NCBI GenBank assembly: GCA_029940345.1
Contig: JAOZRC010000093.1
Coordinates: 1-12,224 of the forward strand
DNA from: Desulfobacterales bacterium
GTDB taxonomy: Bacteria > Desulfobacterota > Desulfobacteria > Desulfobacterales > JAUCGF01
Direction of reading: 5' to 3'
Length of the DNA: 12,224 bases
The stretch's first letter is position 1. Every line of letters begins with the position of its first letter. Of the stretch, positions 1-7,473 are shown piece by piece. The position numbers and the translations under genes are program-made. The notes beneath the pieces were generated by a model. The model was not told where the DNA came from. It searched no databases and saw nothing but the letters and a program-made list of their open reading frames with translations.

Positions 1-149
1 AAATCAATAATACTGAGCCGACGGTGCCCTAATGAGACCTCATTACAGCAAAAAACACCCTCCTGATCGGGCCCGCGATGAATCATCGCATTGCTCATTT
101 TCGAGATCAACTGACGGTCATTCCAGTTAAAGCCGCATATTCCGCACAT
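1..149 (-). CDS. Asparagine synthetase-type glutamine amidotransferase, N-terminal fragment (cut by window edge)
   Basis: This reading frame starts at ATG 147-149 and runs off the left edge after 49 codons. The visible protein begins MCGICGF, so Cys2 would be the N-terminal nucleophile of a class II glutamine amidotransferase once Met is removed. It continues with IHRGPDQEG (residues 23-31) and LGHRRLSIID (40-49), the glutamine-site signatures of AsnB-type asparagine synthetases. By family knowledge these enzymes hydrolyse glutamine and pass ammonia to an acyl-adenylate made by a C-terminal synthetase domain, which lies outside the window. In polysaccharide loci such proteins often amidate uronic acids or act in exopolysaccharide assembly instead of making free asparagine; that role is inference here. 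The start lies 22 bp after the stop of the preceding small gene, so it is probably in the same operon. A weak GGA lies about 9 nt before the ATG. Confidence 0.88.
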   Translation of the reverse strand, partial: MCGICGFNWNDRQLISKMSNAMIHRGPDQEGVFCCNEVSLGHRRLSIID

Positions 150-171
150 TATTTATTTTCCAGTCTCCGGA

Positions 172-636
172 TTAATTAAACGGTTTGCCATCCGGTAGGT
201 TACCTAAAAACACACAACTGGCGTTTTTAACGCCGGACAGATTAAAATTATAGCTATGAAAAGCCTCCGGAGCGGCGACCACTCTTTTTACATTATTTGA
301 AACAAAATAGATAGTGCCGTCTTCACAACGCTGTAAACTGCTAATTCCTGTCACCGGTGTACCTTCCTTAATCAGATAAACAGCCGCGTACTCTTTTATA
401 TTGTTCGTGTTGAAAAGTCGCAGTAAGGTTTTAAGATTGATAATTTTACGGCGTTGGCCCCGGTCGATCCAAAAAATGTTTTTATCATTTGGTTTTCTGA
501 GCAAAGCGCCGTTTAAATCAGGCCTTTCGCCGGCGCAGACGCGCCCTAAGCCGATTCCTGACAGCACAACAAGAAATAAGGTCAAACCGCATATTAAACG
601 GATTCCGCTGATTTTTGACTCCGCCGTCGCGTGCAT
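172..636 (-). CDS. Small exported protein with two tandem beta-rich repeats
   Basis: This 154-residue protein is not assigned to a named family. It starts with a short basic stretch and a hydrophobic segment (about residues 13-31) followed by VCA-G, a plausible signal peptidase I site near residue 35, so the mature product is probably periplasmic or surface-located. The rest appears to be two copies of one unit, about residues 42-95 and 101-153. Each has an I-[FY]-[WF]-[IV] strand, then a basic pair (RRK or KRV), then a turn before a final G-x-P. The pattern resembles short repeats of envelope proteins with consensus like 'xVYyvxxGkRrxixs...f', known to me only by pattern. Two cysteines (104 and 141) in repeat 2 could pair. 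It starts 31 bp after the GT-C-like gene and ends 22 bp before the amidotransferase, so it is likely co-transcribed. The Shine-Dalgarno is weak. Function is unknown. Confidence 0.75.
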   Translation of the reverse strand: MHATAESKISGIRLICGLTLFLVVLSGIGLGRVCAGERPDLNGALLRKPNDKNIFWIDRGQRRKIINLKTLLRLFNTNNIKEYAAVYLIKEGTPVTGISSLQRCEDGTIYFVSNNVKRVVAAPEAFHSYNFNLSGVKNASCVFLGNLPDGKPFN

Positions 637-667
637 TGTATTAACTTCAGAAATATGTAATCAAAAA

Positions 668-2539
668 TTAAATTTTCGGTAATTGCAACAAACCGATAAA
701 AATAAAAGAGTAAGTTGACAAAATAAACATGCCGATTGTAAAAAAATTCAAAATGGGTTTATTTAAAGCTTTCAATGCTTGCAAGACCAGAAAACCCGTC
801 ATGCCAAATGCTGGAAAAAGATAGCGCCCGTGCGCTTGAAATCCCAATGTATAAGATGCCCAAAAGGATGCTGCCGCCATTATAAGACTGCATACTATCA
901 CAAATAAAAGCAACCATACACTTTCCACATCACGACTGCGCAAAATTGAAATTGTCAAGTAAAGACTAAACAAAATCACGAGTAGCAGAATCAGACGGTG
1001 ATACGCATCCGGAGCGCAAGGTTCAAAAAAATAAACACCAAATGCCCGGCCAAAAGAAATAATGCCCCAATTCCTTTTTGTAAACATCTCTTTGATCGTA
1101 ACACCTCTGTCTTTAAGCTGCATATAGGGGTGTTGCTGCTCAAGCGGCGTGCCAGCTTTATAAAGCCGTTGTGCCAATGTGTTTTGACGTTCAGCCAGTT
1201 TCTCATCTTTGTTAAAACCGTTAATACATAAGTCGGTCGTATATCGGGCACCGAAAACAACCGCCACCGCCAGCATGATCAAAGCAACCTTTTTCAATGC
1301 TTGCATCGGATCAGAAAATTTTCTGAGGCACAGTTTCAATACAAAATATAATACTAAAAAGATAACAAAAAAATAATAATTCATTTTGATCAATAGCAAT
1401 AATGCAAACAGCGGGCTCAACACCGCAATATTAAGAAACATCGTCTTTGGTTTAGTGTTTTCGGCCAACATTCGATTAAGACGGCTGCCGTCGCTGACAA
1501 CCTGATAGCTGACCAAAATGGTAACGAACATTGCAAAAGCGTCCGAATTAAAATAGGCGAACACATACCAAATCTGAGGTGAAATGATTGCCGGTAAACA
1601 TAAAATGCGATAGTCACGATTGCGTAGGCAAAGGATGATTAACACTAAAAACAATAAATTATTAAATAATCTGAGTTTAAACAGATTATTCAAATTCAGA
1701 CAGTTAAACAGCCTCGCAATCTTTCCAGCAAGGAAATAGACGATTTCATAATTATTCAGGCGAGAACGTCCATACACGCTGTAAGTGTGTTCTATGGCCG
1801 GGTCAAGTATCTCCGGCGGCAGCCAGTGATCCGCATAATACAGCCCGGCGCGGATATGAACGTATTCATCCGCATGCATGGTTTTACACAAGGTGCTTCC
1901 TGTGAATATCAAAGCACCGATAAAAACCATCAAATAGGGGACGTAACCGAATTCGGCCGCATGAGGGATACTGTTCAAACCGATGCCCAGAACAAATCCC
2001 GCTACAATGGTAAAAAACAGTACTGAAAAGAAAAATTTGGCATCAAGCTTTGGCTGAACTAAAAGCGTCATCTGTGGTTTTTCAGCGGATGCAATGATAA
2101 GCACGCCATCGGGCTGATAAATAAGCTTTTCAACACCGTTCATCACTTTTAGCTTTTTCAATTTCTCAGGTGTGTCAAAGCATACTGGCTGATACCCCAT
2201 CTGCTTGATAACGATTCTTTTTAGAAAAAAGCGTCCCGTCTGATTTTGTAAATCAATGCGCAGCTTGCGGACCGATTTTAATGTTTTAATCGATTTTAAA
2301 GTCGTCAGGTTAAAGGAATACTGCATTTTATTATTATGGATGCGAAAGACAAAAGAGCGGTTTTCCTGAAAAGGCTGCTTTTCATCCGCGTGATACATCC
2401 AAAAAAAACCATCGGAATCTGTGCCAACCTCTACTTCCACATAGATGTGCGTAAAGAAATAGATGTAAACAAATACTAGCCCCACACAGAAAGCGATAAA
2501 GCCAAGCAGTTGTTTATTTGAGTTTAAGCTCATTTTCAA
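668..2539 (-). CDS. GT-C-like integral membrane protein, DUF2142-type, paralogue B
   Basis: This is a 623-residue polytopic membrane protein. One N-terminal membrane segment (about residues 11-30) is followed by a roughly 130-residue non-membrane domain with alternating beta-strand character (about 33-165), then about ten further hydrophobic segments. The loop after the third hydrophobic segment holds MHADE (221-225) and HWLPPEI; an acidic pair in this loop is the usual catalytic and metal-binding mark of GT-C glycosyltransferases. Other marks are SPQIWYVF (320-327) and HGRYLFP (570-576); a GRY-P motif near the C-terminus is also seen in DUF2142 proteins. The likely role is transfer of a sugar from a polyprenyl-phosphate donor on the periplasmic face, which is inferred. 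It is a clear paralogue of the gene just upstream, 13 bp away. The start could be TTG 2537-2539 or ATG 2531-2533; a GAAAG lies 6 nt before the TTG and 12 nt before the ATG, so the choice is open. Confidence 0.85.
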   Translation of the reverse strand: MKMSLNSNKQLLGFIAFCVGLVFVYIYFFTHIYVEVEVGTDSDGFFWMYHADEKQPFQENRSFVFRIHNNKMQYSFNLTTLKSIKTLKSVRKLRIDLQNQTGRFFLKRIVIKQMGYQPVCFDTPEKLKKLKVMNGVEKLIYQPDGVLIIASAEKPQMTLLVQPKLDAKFFFSVLFFTIVAGFVLGIGLNSIPHAAEFGYVPYLMVFIGALIFTGSTLCKTMHADEYVHIRAGLYYADHWLPPEILDPAIEHTYSVYGRSRLNNYEIVYFLAGKIARLFNCLNLNNLFKLRLFNNLLFLVLIILCLRNRDYRILCLPAIISPQIWYVFAYFNSDAFAMFVTILVSYQVVSDGSRLNRMLAENTKPKTMFLNIAVLSPLFALLLLIKMNYYFFVIFLVLYFVLKLCLRKFSDPMQALKKVALIMLAVAVVFGARYTTDLCINGFNKDEKLAERQNTLAQRLYKAGTPLEQQHPYMQLKDRGVTIKEMFTKRNWGIISFGRAFGVYFFEPCAPDAYHRLILLLVILFSLYLTISILRSRDVESVWLLLFVIVCSLIMAAASFWASYTLGFQAHGRYLFPAFGMTGFLVLQALKALNKPILNFFTIGMFILSTYSFIFIGLLQLPKI

Positions 2540-2552
2540 GATCAGCTTTCAG

Positions 2553-4490
2553 TTATAATTCCAATAACTGCAGAAAACCGATAAAAATATAGGAGTAAGC
2601 TGATACGATAAACATAAAAATCACGAAAAAGTTAAAAAGCGGCTTATTCAAATCCTTTACGGACTGAAAAATTAATACGCCTAGCATACTGAAAACAGGG
2701 AACAGATAACGGCCATGGGGCTGAAAATCAACCGTCCATGAATGCCGGAAAGATAATCCGATCAGCAGCAAACTGCTTACCAAAATTATCATTAATAAAA
2801 TAATATTATCAATATTGCGGCTAAACAGGATAGAAAAGAACAAAAAGGCGCCAAAAAAAAGTGACGTTGCCAGAACAAGTTTATAATACGCATCTGGAGC
2901 GGCCGGTTTGAAAAAATAGATGCCAAACGCACGGCAAAATGAAATAATCCCCCAGTTGCGCCCGGCAAACATCTCATTAAATGAGACGCCTCGGTCCCGT
3001 AGACGCATGAAAAGATGCAGCTTTGATAAATCATTGCTGGGCTTATACAGGGGCAACGCCATTTTTTCAACACAATCCAGATATTTTTGTTGGCGGTCAG
3101 CCCCATTAATCGCTAGTTCCACCGAATAGCGCAAACCAAATACGCTGGCGGCAATCAACATGATTACCGCAATTCGTTTCAGGGCCGTTAAAGGATTCGG
3201 AAATTCCTTGCGATACAATTTAAGCAAAAGACACAAGAATAAAAAAATGATGAAAATGTAAAAATTGGATTTTATCAACAATAGCAATGAAAATAATAAT
3301 CCCAAAACAATAAGTTGCCCGATAATAAGATATAATTCAACCCTTCCGTGTTCACCTGGCGCCGTCAATAAGCGATTCATCAGGCTTTGGGTGCTGAAAA
3401 CCTGGTAACTGACCAAAATCAAAACAAACATTGCGAAAGCTTCGGAGTTAAAATAGGTAAATACATACCATATTTGAGGCGAAATCAATAAAGGCAAGGT
3501 CAAAACACGGTAATCCGCATTTCGAATACTCAGCACCGTTAGAATGAAAAACAGAAAAATATTAAACAGCCTGAATTTCGCTAAATCATTCAATTCCGCG
3601 AATTGAAGCACTCTCACAAATTTGCCGGCAAGAAGATAGACAATCTCCATTTTTTCAAGGCGCGAAGCACCATATACGCTGTATGTATCGGCAATTGCGG
3701 GATCACATATTTCCGGAGGCAGCCAATGATTTTTATAGTAACGACCGGCTTTCATTTGAATGGCTTCATCCGCATGAAGCGGTCCTCTGAATGCCCCTAT
3801 AGCGGTAGCTGACATAAACGCAAAAATAGCCATCATCAGATACGGTGTATATTTGAAAGCGTCGCTGTTAGAAGGCCGGTCAAAGAAAAATACAAGTAAA
3901 AAGGCGGTTAAGAAAGAACTTAGTAAAAGAGCAAAAATTAATGTGTAATTGAGACATGGCTTAATTTTCAATTCCAGTTGGGGGTCGTCGCCGGATGCGG
4001 TAATCAGGATTCCTTCAGATTGAATATCCGCTTTTGTAATCGCATTGGCCGGCTTTAATAAACGGAGTTCATCCGAAGTCTCAAAGCGTAACGGCGCACA
4101 CCCCATTTGTTCGATCAGAACGGATCGTAGGCGGATTTTTCCGGCACTCTCCAGGGGATCAATACGGATTTTTCTGATTGCAATTAATGTATGCAATGAT
4201 AATCGTTTAATCGCCATTAAATCGTTAAGGATAAATCGGTAGGTTGTCTTTTTAGGATTGGTCTGAAAACGAAAAGAGCGTTTTTCGGTGTAACCCTGGC
4301 TTTTACCCGCATAAAAAATCTGGGCGATACCCTTGGAATCAGTGTGCAGCTCAACCTCAAAAACAATGCGAGAGCTAAAATAAATATATATTGCCCCAAA
4401 GCAGAGCAGCAAAGCGGAAAGCGCAAATAATTGCTTATTGTTGCAACCGGTTTGTTGCAGAAATGTCAGAAATTTTATCGGTTTTTTCAT
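2553..4490 (-). CDS. GT-C-like integral membrane protein, DUF2142-type, paralogue A
   Basis: This 645-residue membrane protein has the same architecture as its downstream neighbour. A membrane segment at about residues 21-40 precedes a beta-rich non-membrane domain (about 44-180), followed by multiple membrane segments. The candidate catalytic loop reads LHADEA (238-243) and continues through HWLPPEICDPAI, TYSVYG and EIVYLLAGK, all nearly identical in the paralogue. SPQIWYVFTYFNSEAF (337-352), RDRGV (498-502), RNWGIISF (511-518) and HGRYLFP (592-598) are also shared. Conservation of the acidic pair in both copies argues that both are active enzymes, possibly with different acceptors; this is inference. 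The ATG (4488-4490) has no clear Shine-Dalgarno. The upstream intergenic space is filled by a palindromic element, so this gene may begin a separate transcript. A polymerase or lipid-A/glycan modifying role cannot be excluded. Confidence 0.86.
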   Translation of the reverse strand: MKKPIKFLTFLQQTGCNNKQLFALSALLLCFGAIYIYFSSRIVFEVELHTDSKGIAQIFYAGKSQGYTEKRSFRFQTNPKKTTYRFILNDLMAIKRLSLHTLIAIRKIRIDPLESAGKIRLRSVLIEQMGCAPLRFETSDELRLLKPANAITKADIQSEGILITASGDDPQLELKIKPCLNYTLIFALLLSSFLTAFLLVFFFDRPSNSDAFKYTPYLMMAIFAFMSATAIGAFRGPLHADEAIQMKAGRYYKNHWLPPEICDPAIADTYSVYGASRLEKMEIVYLLAGKFVRVLQFAELNDLAKFRLFNIFLFFILTVLSIRNADYRVLTLPLLISPQIWYVFTYFNSEAFAMFVLILVSYQVFSTQSLMNRLLTAPGEHGRVELYLIIGQLIVLGLLFSLLLLIKSNFYIFIIFLFLCLLLKLYRKEFPNPLTALKRIAVIMLIAASVFGLRYSVELAINGADRQQKYLDCVEKMALPLYKPSNDLSKLHLFMRLRDRGVSFNEMFAGRNWGIISFCRAFGIYFFKPAAPDAYYKLVLATSLFFGAFLFFSILFSRNIDNIILLMIILVSSLLLIGLSFRHSWTVDFQPHGRYLFPVFSMLGVLIFQSVKDLNKPLFNFFVIFMFIVSAYSYIFIGFLQLLEL

Positions 4491-4511
4491 TTTGTTAACA
4501 AATTGCTATAT

Positions 4512-4690
4512 GTATATACTCAGCAAGGTCATAATTGGTGATTTTCAGAATCAGAATCATAACGCTTCAGATGATGGTTTCAGGTGTCAGGTTTCAGGGT
4601 GTTTCAAGACGTTTCAGCGATATCCTGAAACCTGACACCTGAAACCTTCACTAATTAAAATCCCAAATTATGACCTACACGAGTATACAT
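4512..4690. repeat. Palindromic element 1 (imperfect inverted repeat, about 34-bp arms)
   Basis: The left arm (4512-4545) and the right arm (4657-4690) are inverted copies that match at about 26 of 34 positions by my reading. Each arm, read inwards, has the block TATACTC, four variable bases, then AGGTCATAATT and a GATTTT end. The same arm sequence occurs in a second element at 5743-5850. The interior is about 111 bp and contains another, perfect inverted repeat. It lies between the methyltransferase stop and the GT-C-like gene. It contains no open frame that I would defend. It could be a miniature inverted-repeat element or a structured RNA 3' end; no target duplication could be established. 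Confidence 0.8.
4576..4646. repeat. Perfect 23-bp inverted repeat nested in element 1
   Basis: Bases 4576-4598 are the exact reverse complement of 4624-4646, with a 25-base spacer (4599-4623). Each arm is itself built from two copies of GGTTTCAGG (or its complement) around TGTCA. Transcribed from either strand this would fold into a long, stable stem. There is no run of T directly after it, so it is not a classical intrinsic terminator, although it may still stop or protect transcripts. Its sequence is unrelated to the outer arms, which suggests an independent insertion or expansion inside element 1. Confidence 0.9.
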
Positions 4691-4745
4691 GGTGACGAGG
4701 GGAAATAAATCCCGATCACACACACCCTCATATCTTTGCCATTGG

Positions 4746-5612
4746 CTATGGCTTGGTTAATATACACACTGACTGTCCCAAATTTCCCTTATCTATCATC
4801 TCACTTCCATTATCCCATCGAACCATCTGATTTAATTTAATATGTGGTTTATCCCCATCAAATATATCAACAACAGACAATCCTAAATGATCTGCCCATG
4901 CCAGAATGGCATCTCGACTGATAAATTGAAATAAAACCTTATCCGGTCTGGCGTCAGCTATGTATGTCTTAAAAACATGCCAATGAGCTGGAAGCAAAAA
5001 CTCCAAAAAGGAGAATATTATTTTACCATTTGGTTTAACAACCCTGCTGGCATCTTCAAGATATTTAAAAGTCTCTTCATATAAAAGGTGCGTAAAAACC
5101 GAAAAAAAGCATATAAAATCTGCTGAGTTGTCAGGCTCCGGAATTGTTAAACCAGGCGCCTTGTAAAATTTCCAATCTGATCGATTACATCTTTTCTGGG
5201 TATATTGAAGAACTTCAGGGACGACATCAATGCCAATGTATGAACCTTCTAAGTATTCTTTAAGCTGAAAAGCTAATCTTCCACTACCGCAACCTACATC
5301 AATAACGGTATGTTCGCGATCCAAACCGTTTTGGAGAAGTATAAAATATTCAAGCAAGCCCACCGCTTCAAAACTGCCACCGACAAAGAGAGCCATGGCT
5401 GTATCTTCGTCGTGTTTTTGGCGCAGATCCTCTATGTGCCTGGTGTAGCTCCTGATAAAATAGTCTTCCTTTATTTCGCAATATTCCTGTTGATACTCAC
5501 ACATGCGCTTGGCATAGCTCCAAAAAAACTGGTGAAGTTTCATTTCGTTGTGTTTTTGGCGCAATGCCCATATATGTTTGATGCAGTTCATAAAATGTTT
5601 GGTTTTCTTCAT
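4746..5612 (-). CDS. Class I SAM-dependent methyltransferase
   Basis: This 288-residue protein carries a Rossmann-type methyltransferase domain at about residues 80-205. Motif I is VIDVGCGSGR (103-112); the acidic residue that would bind the SAM ribose is Asp129 in IGIDVV; the strand-4 region is ADFICFFSVFTHL (164-176); and VVKPNGKIIFSF (191-202) is the next strand motif. A GGSFEAVGLLEY lead-in (78-89) precedes motif I. The substrate is unknown; in this setting a sugar hydroxyl, a carboxylate or a glycan end is plausible, by inference. The N-terminus (1-70) contains two similar segments, HIWALRQKHNE (13-23) and HIEDLRQKHDE (59-69). The gene stands apart from its neighbours, with roughly 250 bp on each side, each gap holding a copy of the same palindromic element. 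An AGG lies 5 nt before the ATG. The 130 bp between the start and element 2 shows no promoter I would assert. Confidence 0.9.
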   Translation of the reverse strand: MKKTKHFMNCIKHIWALRQKHNEMKLHQFFWSYAKRMCEYQQEYCEIKEDYFIRSYTRHIEDLRQKHDEDTAMALFVGGSFEAVGLLEYFILLQNGLDREHTVIDVGCGSGRLAFQLKEYLEGSYIGIDVVPEVLQYTQKRCNRSDWKFYKAPGLTIPEPDNSADFICFFSVFTHLLYEETFKYLEDASRVVKPNGKIIFSFLEFLLPAHWHVFKTYIADARPDKVLFQFISRDAILAWADHLGLSVVDIFDGDKPHIKLNQMVRWDNGSEMIDKGNLGQSVCILTKP

Positions 5613-5742
5613 AGTAACCTAAATTTTTTTTGTACGTTTTTTGAGTTAATACCACACACGTTTCATCATCTCAACAAGAGGCGTGTATTTTTCTGAACAG
5701 CCCTGCCCATACATCGGACTAGCACAACAGGTGGGGAAAGTT

Positions 5743-5850
5743 ATGTATACTCGCGAAGGCCATAATTGGTGATTTTATAATTGATCAATACCTTAATTCA
5801 TAGGCGTAAGACATATTTCAAAATCACCAATTATGACCGTGCCAAGTATA
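5743..5850. repeat. Palindromic element 2 (imperfect inverted repeat, about 31-bp arms)
   Basis: The left arm (5743-5776) and the right arm (5820-5850) are inverted copies matching at about 26 of 31 positions, with an uninterrupted inner block CATAATTGGTGATTTT. Both ends finish in TATACT read inwards. The spacer is 43 bp (5777-5819) and A+T-rich. The arms match those of the element at 4512-4690, so the two belong to one family. The element starts 7 bp beyond the stop of the SGNH acetyltransferase gene and lies about 130 bp upstream of the methyltransferase, so it may also act as a transcript end or attenuator between them. Confidence 0.82.
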
Positions 5851-5857
5851 GTTACAA

Positions 5858-7471
5858 TTACAAAGTTTTCAATTCCCTTATTTCTTTGTGTATGGAAAAT
5901 GAATGCAAGGTAAATATCCCCTTAGCCATGCCAGGATCTAAGCGCACTTTACCTTGTATTTCCAAATAAGGAAGTCTGAAAAGAAATTTATTGCAACCCT
6001 TTTTAACTTTTTTCGTGATCATATTTTTTTCATTGAAAGCTTCATTATCCCGAGTGGCGAAAAATAACTGCAAAACAGTGTCAATAGGACTTGTCATTAT
6101 AATATGAACAAACAACACATCATCTTTTTGGGGTAAATCAAAATTATATATAATAAATGGATCGTTACCGGTGGAATGAATTAATATTTCATCATTCTTT
6201 CTTGAAAGTTGGGCATCATGCACCTCAATGAAATTTTTGTCCACATTATTATTTTTTATGTCAAATAAGATAGTATTTGAAAACTTTAAATATTTTCTTA
6301 ACATTCTCTCTTCGAGAGCAGGATTATGTTGTAATAGCCCCAATATATTACGGGCTGCTCGTATATCAATAACTACATCAGGAGATACTTCAATGATAAA
6401 ATTATCCAACTGATTTATATCAGCAAAGTTTGAATATATTACCGTATTAAAGGTCTCGTTGAAATATTGCCGCAGGAATAATCCAAAGGAATCATGTATT
6501 ATAAGAATCTTACCTTTTTTTTGAGTGCATCCGTTATACACCGGGAGATAAAAAGGATTGTTTCTATATTGTTTGAGGGGATGCAAAAAAGAGGTTAATT
6601 TACCGTAATCCGCAGCGGCACAGGACTGCTTGAGGGAGTATAGAGCAACCTGTTCGTCAAGAACATCACCGAGATGCAATAAAAATGATATATCGCCTGC
6701 ATGACGCACCATATCCCTTGTGAACGCATTTTCGTTTAATGGTTCAACAGGATATGTCCATTGCTTCATACGCCTGATTATTTCTCGGTACGCAATATAA
6801 CCGCCATACGTAGTCCAATGAGTGTCAGTTCGAAAATACACTTGATCAACAGATTTATTTGAAAGAAGTACATGCCTCAGATCAATTATATAATCCCTGA
6901 TCGAAAATCCGTCTATATAGTCGAAAAATTGATCTATAAAAAAAGAGCCTTGGCGTTGACGTATGGAACGTGGCAGGTTTTCTGGGTATACCATTATTTT
7001 ATTCGGAGCGATGGCGACAAGATACAGGATATTATGGTCTGCCAGCCATTCTCGCCTGTCCTCTAAGACGCGGCGGTAGTTTTCCAGTTCGCCGGAAGTG
7101 GATTTTTTCAGGCCCAAAAAATCGCTTAATACATTATCACCATTGAAAAAAAGCCACCCATCATTTCCAACCGTGACGACTGAGTTTGGTGATTTCCGTA
7201 AAAAATATACATAAAATAAACTATTTGTGCGAACATAAAAATCACGGAACCCAAATTGATCGTTGAAATATTTTTCAAATTGCAGTGGAAGGGAAAATAC
7301 ATTTTGGGATTTAAACTGTATGGAAGAAAAAGTTTTTAAATTCCTTTTTTCAAAAGCAGATTGTTTTTTATCTTTTGTACCTATAAATACTATTAGCGAA
7401 GAGAATATGAATGAAATAAATATAATTATTATCAAATAATTTGTGAGTTGATATTTATTTACAGATAGCAT
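5858..7471 (-). CDS. AlgJ/AlgX-like SGNH-family O-acetyltransferase component
   Basis: This 537-residue protein has an N-terminal membrane anchor (about residues 11-31) and a periplasmic catalytic domain (about 40-405) of the AlgJ/AlgX kind. The visible motifs are NDQFGFRD (70-77), GNDGWLFF (102-109), RTDTHWT (214-220), giving the Asp216-His218 pair, and IIHDSFG (324-330), giving nucleophile Ser328. In the family this triad moves acetyl from the membrane O-acyltransferase to a polysaccharide. A further roughly 125-residue C-terminal part (about 412-537) is beta-rich and carries LQLFFAT (467-473) and VRLDPG (509-514), features it shares with the periplasmic domain of the two GT-C-like proteins. 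It may be a carbohydrate-binding module. The ATG is 2 bp after the MBOAT stop, with no separate Shine-Dalgarno, so translation is probably coupled. The gene is conspicuously A+T-rich compared with the HAD gene upstream. Confidence 0.88.
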   Translation of the reverse strand: MLSVNKYQLTNYLIIIIFISFIFSSLIVFIGTKDKKQSAFEKRNLKTFSSIQFKSQNVFSLPLQFEKYFNDQFGFRDFYVRTNSLFYVYFLRKSPNSVVTVGNDGWLFFNGDNVLSDFLGLKKSTSGELENYRRVLEDRREWLADHNILYLVAIAPNKIMVYPENLPRSIRQRQGSFFIDQFFDYIDGFSIRDYIIDLRHVLLSNKSVDQVYFRTDTHWTTYGGYIAYREIIRRMKQWTYPVEPLNENAFTRDMVRHAGDISFLLHLGDVLDEQVALYSLKQSCAAADYGKLTSFLHPLKQYRNNPFYLPVYNGCTQKKGKILIIHDSFGLFLRQYFNETFNTVIYSNFADINQLDNFIIEVSPDVVIDIRAARNILGLLQHNPALEERMLRKYLKFSNTILFDIKNNNVDKNFIEVHDAQLSRKNDEILIHSTGNDPFIIYNFDLPQKDDVLFVHIIMTSPIDTVLQLFFATRDNEAFNEKNMITKKVKKGCNKFLFRLPYLEIQGKVRLDPGMAKGIFTLHSFSIHKEIRELKTL

Positions 7472-7473
7472 CG

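Noticed and set aside
4491-4545. Promoter for the GT-C-like gene formed by the TATA-rich arm of element 1
   Set aside because: TATATA and TATAGC could serve as -10 boxes on the minus strand, but no acceptable -35 box sits at 16-18 bp spacing.
4512-4690. CRISPR array or attachment site
   Set aside because: There are only two inverted arms and one nested inverted repeat; no regularly spaced direct repeats, no tRNA and no integrase are present.
5310-5696. Plus-strand open frame of 128 codons
   Set aside because: It lies antisense to the methyltransferase, whose motifs are clear, and its protein shows no domain or start signal.
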